From positions 1 to 51,960 of the forward strand of contig JAUTXP010000066.1 of assembly GCA_030837965.1 (NCBI GenBank): a DNA stretch of 51,960 nt, in the 5' to 3' direction. The DNA comes from Acidimicrobiaceae bacterium (GTDB lineage: Bacteria > Actinomycetota > Acidimicrobiia > Acidimicrobiales > JAUTXP01). A program made the translations under genes and the position numbers. Positions 1 to 6,229 of the stretch are shown in pieces. The notes below the pieces were generated by a model. It was not told the DNA's origin. It ran no database searches and was given only the letters and a program-made list of their open reading frames with translations. Positions within the stretch are counted from its first letter, which is position 1; every line of letters begins with the position of its first letter.

Positions 1-205
1 CGGCCAGCCGGTCGTCGCCCCCGCCTGCCACCGGGTCGCCCGCGGGCTGCTGGTCGGCGGGCTGGGTCGCGCCTTGCGGCGGCGTGGACTCGGCCGCGGT
101 GGCCTGCACGGCGTCGGCCGCGTCAGACGACTCGCCCTGCTGGGCGGCCAGCGCGGCCTTGCGCTCGGCCGCCCTCTTCAACAGGTGTTCGGGGACGTCA
201 GCCAT
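1..205 (-). CDS. N-terminus of a probable cytochrome bc complex subunit (partial)
   Basis: The gene runs off the left edge, so only about 68 residues are visible. They start at ATG 205 and read MADVPEHLLKRAAERKAAL, then an Ala/Gln/Gly-rich stretch. No catalytic domain is in view. It lies 32 bases downstream of the cytochrome b gene on the same strand, so it is probably the next subunit, such as the cytochrome b C-terminal half or a b/c fusion. The first residues closely match the start of the cytochrome c encoded from 2242 (PEHLL-x-R-x2-ER-x-AAL in both), which supports membership in the same complex. The identity of the rest cannot be told from this window. Confidence 0.6.
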   Translation of the reverse strand, partial: MADVPEHLLKRAAERKAALAAQQGESSDAADAVQATAAESTPPQGATQPADQQPAGDPVAGGGDDRLA

Positions 206-237
206 GCGTCGTCGACCTCCCTCGCGTCACGCTGTTC

Positions 238-1035
238 CTACAGCGGTCCACTGATGCCCCCGTCCTTGCGCACCCGCCAGAAGTGCACGGCCATGAAGAT
301 GACAATGACGAAGGGGAACATGAGCACGTGCAGCACGTACCAGCGCAGCAGCGTGTCGGTACTGATCTCGACGCCGCCCAACAACACGAAGCGGACCTGC
401 TGACCGAACACAGGGGTGTACCCCATCATGTTGGTCCCCACGGTGACGGCCCACAGGGCGAGCTGGTCCCACGGCAGCAGGTAGCCGGTGAACGAGAGCA
501 GCAGGGTGAGGGTCAACAGGATGACGCCGATGACCCAGTTGAACTCCCGGGGCGGCTTGTAAGCCCCGTGGTAGAAGACCCTGGCCATGTGCAGGAACAC
601 CGACAGCACCATGAGATGGGCCGCCCATCGGTGCATGTTCCGCACCAGGAGGCCGAAGGTCACCGACGTCTGGAGGGTGCGGATGTCGTTCCACGCCTGG
701 GCCGCAGTAGGCCGGTAGAAGAACATCAAGAAGATGCCGGTAACGGTCAGCATGATGAAGAGGAAGAAGCTCAGTCCGCCGAGGCACAGGGTGTAGCTGA
801 CCTTCACCGCGTGGCGCTTCACCTTCACCGGGTGCAGGTGGTAGAGCACCGAGTTCATCACCACGTAGGACCGGTTCCTGGGGCTGTCCGTGTAGCCCTT
901 GCGGAAGATGGACCCGGGCCGGAACACCGACGTCATGAACTGCGAGCCCTTGAAGTTGTCCATGGCGTCGAGGGCGCGCTTTTTGAGGGGCACTCGCTCC
1001 TTGGTCTCGGAAGGGTTCGCGAACCGTCTCGCCAC
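238..1035 (-). CDS. qcrB: Menaquinol-cytochrome c reductase, cytochrome b6-type subunit
   Basis: This 265-residue membrane protein is the cytochrome b N-terminal half, which carries both b hemes and passes electrons from menaquinol to the high-potential chain. Candidate heme ligands are H135/H149 and H236/H251. The 14 and 15 residue spacings fit the b6 type rather than the mitochondrial type. The segment GYLLPWDQLALWAV, the typical third-helix motif, is near residue 184. The missing C-terminal helices would have to come from a separate subunit, probably the cut-off gene at 1-205. The start is GTG 1035, preceded by AAGGAG at a five-base spacing. It lies nine bases after the ferredoxin stop, so the two are surely cotranscribed. 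The family call is strong; the exact quinol type is inferred. Confidence 0.9.
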   Translation of the reverse strand: MARRFANPSETKERVPLKKRALDAMDNFKGSQFMTSVFRPGSIFRKGYTDSPRNRSYVVMNSVLYHLHPVKVKRHAVKVSYTLCLGGLSFFLFIMLTVTGIFLMFFYRPTAAQAWNDIRTLQTSVTFGLLVRNMHRWAAHLMVLSVFLHMARVFYHGAYKPPREFNWVIGVILLTLTLLLSFTGYLLPWDQLALWAVTVGTNMMGYTPVFGQQVRFVLLGGVEISTDTLLRWYVLHVLMFPFVIVIFMAVHFWRVRKDGGISGPL

Positions 1036-1044
1036 GAGGACTCC

Positions 1045-1458
1045 TTAGAACCGCATGCCGTACGAGTAGCCGTGCTTGTTGTCCCGCTGGTGCGGGTCGC
1101 CCGCGCGGGCAGCCACGCCCGCCTTGCCCATGATGATCACTCCGGTGGGGCAGCGGTCCACGCACAGACCGCATCGGGTGCAGACGTCCTCGTCGACCAC
1201 GAAGACCACGTGGTCGTCCGGGTCGACGCCGGGCTGGTCGGTGTTGACCGAGTCGGCCACCGTTTGGGCCGACAGCATGTGGATGCACTTCCACGGACAG
1301 ATGTCGACGCAGCCCTCGCACATGATGCACTCGGACTGGTCGATGTGGAGGAACTGCTTGGGCTTGACCGACTTGGCCAGGTCCTCGGGCGCGATCTCCT
1401 GAAGCACGTAGTCGCCGGGGAAGCTGGGCAGCGGCGGGTTGGCGTCGTTGCGGGCCAT
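1045..1458 (-). CDS. Two-cluster 4Fe-4S ferredoxin subunit of the cytochrome b operon
   Basis: This 137-residue protein has two typical 4Fe-4S motifs, CIMCEGCVDICPW near residue 62 and CTRCGLCVDRCPTG near residue 101, so it should carry two cubane clusters. There is no signal peptide, so it probably acts on the cytoplasmic side. The ATG at 1458 is preferred over longer in-frame starts because residues upstream of it are low-complexity and overlap the preceding gene. It sits between a small membrane protein and the cytochrome b gene. No Rieske protein is encoded in this window, so this ferredoxin may be a dedicated electron donor or acceptor for the b-type subunit. That role is inference from context only. 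Confidence 0.85.
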   Translation of the reverse strand: MARNDANPPLPSFPGDYVLQEIAPEDLAKSVKPKQFLHIDQSECIMCEGCVDICPWKCIHMLSAQTVADSVNTDQPGVDPDDHVVFVVDEDVCTRCGLCVDRCPTGVIIMGKAGVAARAGDPHQRDNKHGYSYGMRF

Positions 1459-1468
1459 GCGAAGCGCC

Positions 1469-1957
1469 TCAGACCTCGGCCGTCTCGGCCTTGCGCAGCA
1501 GTGGCCGCCCGTAGGCGCTGGTCTCGATGGCGGGCTGGACGGGCTTCTTGCCCCGGCCCTGCCACCACAGCCAGGCGATGATCTGGCCCACGAGGAACAC
1601 CACATAGATGCCCGCGGCGACGATGTCGCGCAGCACCTGGGCGGTGATGATGATGCGGCCCCTGCCTCCGAACTCGATGCCCTTGTCGAACAGCAGGTGG
1701 TCCTTGCCCCCGAAGGGCAGCGGGCCCATGGGGATGCCGATCTTGTCGCTGCGCCACTTGAGCCCGCCGTCGGCCCAGCGCAGCCACTGGTCGGGGATGA
1801 CGCCGTAGATCAACAGCATGAGGGCGAACAGGAACGTGCTGGCCACGAAGGCCTCGCCCCACGTCAGCGGAGTGCCCGGCGGACGGCGAGTGCCCACCCG
1901 CACGGCCACGCCCACCAGCACCGCGGTGATCAGCAAGGAGGCTGTGAAGCTGACCAT
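1469..1957 (-). CDS. Membrane protein at the head of the cytochrome b/ferredoxin operon
   Basis: This 162-residue protein is of a family I do not recognise. It has a hydrophobic N-terminal helix (about residues 3-22), a second near 36-52 and a third near 112-131, with a glycine- and charge-rich loop between the last two. The C-terminus is charged and probably cytoplasmic. A GAGGGAG Shine-Dalgarno-like sequence precedes ATG 1957. It is the first gene of the minus-strand respiratory operon and ends 10 bases before the ferredoxin start, so it is probably an anchoring or assembly subunit of the same complex. No cofactor-binding motif is visible. Confidence 0.7.
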   Translation of the reverse strand: MVSFTASLLITAVLVGVAVRVGTRRPPGTPLTWGEAFVASTFLFALMLLIYGVIPDQWLRWADGGLKWRSDKIGIPMGPLPFGGKDHLLFDKGIEFGGRGRIIITAQVLRDIVAAGIYVVFLVGQIIAWLWWQGRGKKPVQPAIETSAYGRPLLRKAETAEV

Positions 1958-2001
1958 CTCCCTCGCTTTCGCTGGCTCGGCTGGTGGGGGTATCGGGGGT
2001 T

Positions 2002-2017
2002 CGTGAAAACGCTCACA
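2002..2017. promoter_or_regulatory. CRP/FNR-type operator, CGTGA-N6-TCACA
   Basis: The 16 bases match the CRP-family consensus TGTGA-N6-TCACA at nine of ten fixed positions. The site lies in the 284-bp region between the divergent respiratory operons. It touches a TAGAAT hexamer on the minus strand (2017-2022), so it would overlap the transcription start of the minus operon. That position suits repression there, or long-range action on the cytochrome c gene. No CRP-like regulator is encoded in the window. Confidence 0.5.
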
Positions 2018-2022
2018 TTCTA
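2017..2022 (-). promoter_or_regulatory. Probable -10 element of the cytochrome b/ferredoxin operon
   Basis: TAGAAT on the minus strand, 59 bases upstream of the ATG at 1957. It is one of few AT-rich hexamers in this region and abuts the CRP-like site. No convincing -35 box is seen. Confidence 0.35.
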
Positions 2023-2199
2023 CCCGGGCACAGCTTTGCAGCCCTACCCGGCGGCGGGCGCGGTTCTAGCACGGCGCCTTGGGCGACTCCACATCGGCGA
2101 AAGGCTCGTCGGGCTTTGGTTTTCGAGCAGGCGCGGGGCCAGTCGCGGGGTTGCTCGTGGGCCGGCTCGCACGCTTGGTTGCCAGTCGCCCGGCGCGCC

Positions 2200-2205
2200 T
2201 ACAGT
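2200..2205 (+). promoter_or_regulatory. Possible -10 element of the cytochrome c gene
   Basis: TACAGT on the plus strand, with a TTGCCA-like hexamer 15 bases upstream. It would give a leader of about 30 bases before the GTG at 2242. Spacing is short, so support is weak. Confidence 0.25.
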
Positions 2206-2241
2206 TCGGCCGTTCGACGGCACCCTTCGTGGAGGTAGTGC

Positions 2242-2934
2242 GTGACCGAGATCCCCGAGCACCTCCTGCAACGCTCACGCGAGCGTCGGGCCGCGCTCGG
2301 CGGCGAGGGCGGGAGTGAAGGCGACGGCCAGTCGGCCGCGGCCGCGCCCTCCAGCGGGGCGGCAGAGGCGGGCGACTCGGGCGCGGGCGACGCGCCCTCG
2401 GCCGCAGTCCCTGCTGTTGCCGCGTCGGCCCCGGCTGCTTCGGCTGCGTCCGGGTCGGCTGCGCCTGCGGTCATCGACGAGCCGCCGTCGCCCATCATGC
2501 TGGCCGACCGCGAGGTGCGCAGGACCCGAGTGCCCATCTGGGCCGTGCCCGTCCTGGTCGTCCTGCCCTTCTGGGCCATCCTCTACGCGGGCGCCTTTGG
2601 CGACCGAGGCGGCGAGGGCCCGGTCGACCCGGCCGTGCTCGGACCCCGGGTGTACGCGGCCAACTGCTCGAGCTGCCACGGCGGCGCGGGTGAGGGCGGG
2701 GTCGGGCCCGCCCTGGCCAACGGCGGCGCCAAGATCACCTTCCCCGCCCAGGCCGACCATGTGGACTGGGTCAAGCAGGGCTCGCTGGGTCGGGCCAAGG
2801 GCACGCCCTATGGCGATCCGGCCCGGGCGGGCGGCCAGCGCACCATCCAGGCGGGCGTGATGCCGGGCTTCGCGGCCACCCTTTCGCCCGCCGAGATCGA
2901 CGCCGTCGTCCAGTTCGAGCGGGAGAAGCTGTAA
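2242..2934 (+). CDS. Membrane-anchored monoheme cytochrome c
   Basis: This 230-residue protein has a cytoplasmic N-terminal region, an Ala/Ser/Gly-rich linker, one transmembrane helix (about residues 97-119) and an extracytoplasmic cytochrome c domain. The heme site is CSSCH (C142, C145, H146), and M207 in GVMPGF is the likely sixth ligand. It would carry electrons between the bc-type complex and a terminal oxidase. GTG 2242 has a GGAGG at six-base spacing. The first residues, MTEIPEHLLQRSRERRAAL, resemble the start of the partial gene at 1-205. It is followed after five bases by a flavoprotein gene, so the two form an operon. Confidence 0.9.
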   Translation: MTEIPEHLLQRSRERRAALGGEGGSEGDGQSAAAAPSSGAAEAGDSGAGDAPSAAVPAVAASAPAASAASGSAAPAVIDEPPSPIMLADREVRRTRVPIWAVPVLVVLPFWAILYAGAFGDRGGEGPVDPAVLGPRVYAANCSSCHGGAGEGGVGPALANGGAKITFPAQADHVDWVKQGSLGRAKGTPYGDPARAGGQRTIQAGVMPGFAATLSPAEIDAVVQFEREKL

Positions 2935-2939
2935 CGACC

Positions 2940-4196
2940 GTGCCCCCTGCGCAGCACGACGTCGTCGTCGTGGGCGGCGGCCCCTCGGGCGCCGCGTGCG
3001 CGTACTGGTTGGCCGAGGCCGGGCACGACGTCCTGCTGCTGGAGAAGAAGCAGTACCCCCGGGAAAAGACGTGCGGCGACGGGCTCACGCCCCGCTCCGT
3101 CAAGCAGCTCGAGGACATGGGTCTGGCCGACAAGCTGGCCGAGCATCACCGCTTCGACGGGCTGCGCTCCATCGCCTTCGGACGCACGCTGGAGATGCGC
3201 TGGCCCGCGCACCCCGACCTGCCCGACTACGGCTACGTCGTCACCCGCAAGGACCTCGACCACTTCGTGGCCGAGCGGGCGGTGAAGGCGGGGGCCACGT
3301 TGTGGGAGCAGTCGGAGGCGGTGGCGCCGGTGCTTGGGGGTGGGCTGGTGCGGGGCGCATCGGTGAAGCGCAAGGAGTCGGGCCACGTCGTGGACGTGCG
3401 GGCCCGGTATGTGGTGGTGGCTGACGGGGCCAACTCCCGGTTCGGCCGGGCGCTGGGCACCTCACGTCGGCGCGACTACCCGTTGGGCATGGCCATCCGC
3501 GGCTATTTCGAGTCGCCCCGCCATGACGACCCGTGGATCGAAAGTCATCTGGACATCCGTGACCGCGCCGGCAACGTGCTGCCCGGCTACGGCTGGATCT
3601 TCCCTGTGGGCGACGGCCGGGTGAACGTGGGCATCGGCCTGCTGTCCACCTTCAACCAGTGGAAGGCGGTCAACACCACCCACCTCATGGAGGCGTTCGT
3701 CGACTACGCGCCCGAGTCGTGGGGGATCTCGCCCGCGTCCTCGTGTGGGCCGGCCACGGGTGGGCGGCTGCCGATGGGCATGTCGGTGGGGCCCTCGGTG
3801 GGACCGACGTGGATCGTCACCGGCGACGCCGCGGGCGCCATCAACCCGTTCAACGGCGAGGGCATCGCCTATGCCTACGAGACGGGCAGGCTGGCCGCGG
3901 GCGTGGTCGGCGACGCGCTGTCGTCAGGCGACGGACTCGTGTTGCAGGAGTACCCGAGGCTGTTGGACGAGCGCTACGGGCTGTACTTCAAGGTGGCCAG
4001 GGCCTTCGTGCGCATCATCGGCAGGCCCGAGCTGATGCGGCTGCTGGTATCGACCGGGATGCACTCGAAGTCGTTGATGGAGTGGGTGCTGCGGATCATG
4101 GCCAACCTGTTGCGACCCGACGAGCTGGGTCCGGCCGAGGCCGCCTACAAGGCGGTGGCCGCCATCGCCCGCCTGGCCCCCACCACCCCCGCCTGA
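2940..4196 (+). CDS. menJ: Geranylgeranyl reductase family FAD protein (MenJ-like)
   Basis: This 418-residue flavoprotein starts with the FAD-binding Rossmann motif VVVGGGPSGAACAYWLAEAG (about residues 9-28) and the family signature KTCGDGLTPRSV near residue 42. The second FAD motif TGDAAGAINPFNGEGIAYA lies near residue 293. Members hydrogenate isoprenoid chains. In actinobacteria the best known member, MenJ, saturates one bond of the menaquinone side chain. The position directly behind a cytochrome c and opposite a quinol-oxidising complex fits a menaquinone role, but substrate choice between quinone and other isoprenoids cannot be read from sequence. The start is GTG 2940, five bases after the previous stop. 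Confidence 0.8.
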   Translation: MPPAQHDVVVVGGGPSGAACAYWLAEAGHDVLLLEKKQYPREKTCGDGLTPRSVKQLEDMGLADKLAEHHRFDGLRSIAFGRTLEMRWPAHPDLPDYGYVVTRKDLDHFVAERAVKAGATLWEQSEAVAPVLGGGLVRGASVKRKESGHVVDVRARYVVVADGANSRFGRALGTSRRRDYPLGMAIRGYFESPRHDDPWIESHLDIRDRAGNVLPGYGWIFPVGDGRVNVGIGLLSTFNQWKAVNTTHLMEAFVDYAPESWGISPASSCGPATGGRLPMGMSVGPSVGPTWIVTGDAAGAINPFNGEGIAYAYETGRLAAGVVGDALSSGDGLVLQEYPRLLDERYGLYFKVARAFVRIIGRPELMRLLVSTGMHSKSLMEWVLRIMANLLRPDELGPAEAAYKAVAAIARLAPTTPA

Positions 4197-4250
4197 CCCG
4201 GCCGCACCCGTCGTCCCGCCCCCCCGCCGGCCCGCCCCCGCCGCCCCGCT

Positions 4251-4300
4251 GTTCTTGTCAGCCTCAGTTCGACCGCAAACCGTCGCGCCCTGACAAGAAC
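4251..4300. terminator. Inverted repeat between convergent genes
   Basis: Perfect 11-bp arms, GTTCTTGTCAG at 4251-4261 and its complement at 4290-4300, separated by 28 bases. It lies between the 3' ends of the flavoprotein and BNR-protein genes, so it could end transcription from both sides. There is no clear U-tract; the long loop lowers confidence. Confidence 0.45.
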
Positions 4301-4321
4301 GGGAAAACAAGGGGGTGGGGG

Positions 4322-6076
4322 TCAGTTGGTCGGGCGGCGGCGGCGGCGAAGGGCGAGGGCGACCACGAGCAGCACGGCGCCGGCCAGGGCCAGCCTCGGG
4401 TCTCGACCGGTGGCGGCAATGGTCCCGGGCCCACCCGCCCCGCCGGAACCGCCCCCGGCGGACGCGCCCCCACCGGCGCCGGGCGTCACCACCTTGGCGT
4501 CCAAGCACGACGTGACGGCCACGCCCCGCAGCAGCCCAGGCCCACCCGTTTGGCACTGGAAGTCGATCTCGGTCCGCGACCCGTCGGGCGGCTCGAACGT
4601 GTAGGCGACCTGGGCCGCGCCGGTGGCGTCGATCTTGATGTCGTTGACGTCGGCCAGATCGCGGTTGTCACCGGGCAGGCAGAAGATGCCGAGGGTGCAG
4701 ATGTCGCCCGTGTGCATGGCGTCGTCGCGCAGCTTCTGATTGGTCCACGTGACCCCGCCGTCGAGCGTCTGGGCCATGTAGAGGTACCACGGCGCAGTGG
4801 CCGGCATCTGACACGGCTTGCCCGGGAAGCGCACGCCGTGCGGGTTCTGCGGATCGGCGGCCACCTCGGGCGTGCAGTTGGGCAGCGCGGGGTCGGACCC
4901 GTCGAAGGCCAGCTTGTTGGCGGGCGTGGCCACCACGTTCTTCACGGGCGAGCCCAGATACAACAGGTCGAGCCTGCCCTCGTCCCCCGCCACCAGTCGG
5001 GAGAAGTAGGCGGTGTGCACCTCGGGCCCGTTCACCTTGGCGATCGGGCCGAAGGCCAGCGCCGTCGCCGAGACCGGCTTGGGGGCCGACGCCACGTAGA
5101 CGCCGAACTCGCCGTTGATGAAGTCGGGGAAGGCCACGTGCACGCCGCCTGCGCGGTCGATGGCCACCGATCCAAAGAGCTCGGACATGTCGCCCGGCTC
5201 GGCCGCGGTGTAGTCGGGGCCGGCGAACGCCTCCGACGCCGTCCACGTGGCCCCCTCGTCCTTGGAGAGAGCCACGAAGAAGTGGTTGAAAACGGTGCCC
5301 TGCGTGTAGTTGCAGCCCGTGCCCGCGTTGGTGGCCGGACCGGCCCCCGCCGTCCAGCCCACGTAGACCCAGCCGGTCACGGGGTCGACGGCGATGCCCG
5401 CGGGCACGGTGTCGCAGAAGCTGCTGAGGACGGCAGGCGGGTCGGTGATGATGTCGACCGGCGTGCCCCACGTCTTGCCGCCGTCTTTCGACGTGTTGAC
5501 CCACATCGTGTTCGGGCCGAAGTCGTGGTACGTCATGTAGACGCGGCTTTCGTCGGCCGACTTGCCCTCCGGCGTGAAGGCGGCCATCCACTCCCTGTCC
5601 ACGCTGAACACCTGATGCGACGAGCAGCCCCCCGCATAGGAGGCGAACCCGTCGTCGCTGCGGGCCACCACGGCCTGAAGCCCCACGTCCGACGGGATGC
5701 CGACGGCCACCTGGAGGTCGGCGAAGTACGTGCGCCCGGCCTGGTCGGTGGTCAACTCGACGTCGCCGATGTCGGCCGCGCTGGTGCAGCCGGTGAGGTT
5801 CTTGGTCAGGGCCTCGGCCCCGCCCTTGTGGGCCCACGTGCGCCCGCCGTCGGTGGACACGGCCAACTGGCTGCCCCCTTGGTAGGCCACGTACCGGATG
5901 TTGTTCTTGTCCACCACGGTGGCGGGCTCGTTGGCGAACTTGGTCCCGGAGACCTTCGGGTCGTCGACCCGGACGGGGGCGGTGAAGGTCGGGGTCGTGG
6001 CCGCCGACGAAGGGGCCAGCCCGGCCACCAGCAGGAGCAGGGAGGCGAGCGCGAGCCAGGCCGCGAGTCGAGGCAT
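4322..6076 (-). CDS. Secreted BNR/Asp-box (sialidase-like) repeat protein, C-terminally anchored
   Basis: This 584-residue protein has an N-terminal signal peptide (cleavage probably near AAA/T at about residue 25) and four Asp-box motifs: STDGGRTW, SKDGGKTW, SKDEGATW and TLDGGVTW. These mark a beta-propeller as in sialidases and related exoproteins. The C-terminus has a Gly/Ser-rich linker, the segment IAATG, a hydrophobic helix and an RRRRR tail. That layout matches a cell-wall sorting signal of the LAxTG type used by class E sortases, with Ile in place of Leu. I do not see the full set of sialidase arginines, so enzymatic activity is unproven and a binding role is equally possible. It is a single gene, convergent with the flavoprotein gene. 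Confidence 0.75.
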   Translation of the reverse strand: MPRLAAWLALASLLLLVAGLAPSSAATTPTFTAPVRVDDPKVSGTKFANEPATVVDKNNIRYVAYQGGSQLAVSTDGGRTWAHKGGAEALTKNLTGCTSAADIGDVELTTDQAGRTYFADLQVAVGIPSDVGLQAVVARSDDGFASYAGGCSSHQVFSVDREWMAAFTPEGKSADESRVYMTYHDFGPNTMWVNTSKDGGKTWGTPVDIITDPPAVLSSFCDTVPAGIAVDPVTGWVYVGWTAGAGPATNAGTGCNYTQGTVFNHFFVALSKDEGATWTASEAFAGPDYTAAEPGDMSELFGSVAIDRAGGVHVAFPDFINGEFGVYVASAPKPVSATALAFGPIAKVNGPEVHTAYFSRLVAGDEGRLDLLYLGSPVKNVVATPANKLAFDGSDPALPNCTPEVAADPQNPHGVRFPGKPCQMPATAPWYLYMAQTLDGGVTWTNQKLRDDAMHTGDICTLGIFCLPGDNRDLADVNDIKIDATGAAQVAYTFEPPDGSRTEIDFQCQTGGPGLLRGVAVTSCLDAKVVTPGAGGGASAGGGSGGAGGPGTIAATGRDPRLALAGAVLLVVALALRRRRRPTN

Positions 6077-6183
6077 GAGGAATGGCTACCCGATTCGCAT
6101 CGATCCGATCCGCTCACCCGCACAGGCCGTTGCCCGGCCCCGGCGTGTGACGGATATCTCGTAGACACGATGGGGCGCCCCCG

Positions 6184-6203
6184 GTTGACTGACCAGTGTT
6201 AAC
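6184..6203. promoter_or_regulatory. Possible TetR operator upstream of the MMPL gene
   Basis: GTTGACTGACCAGTGTTAAC is an imperfect inverted repeat around ACTG-AC-CAGT, 26 bases upstream of the transporter start. The downstream TetR-type regulator is an obvious candidate to bind it. The TTGACT inside it could also be a -35 box. Support is by position and symmetry only. Confidence 0.25.
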
Positions 6204-6229
6204 CCAGGTCTCACGGAGGGGTCCTCTCG

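Noticed and set aside
3659-6202. 847-residue plus-strand frame opposite the BNR gene
   Set aside because: Arg/Gly/His-rich composition without domains, antisense to a gene with clear motifs; a shadow caused by high GC.
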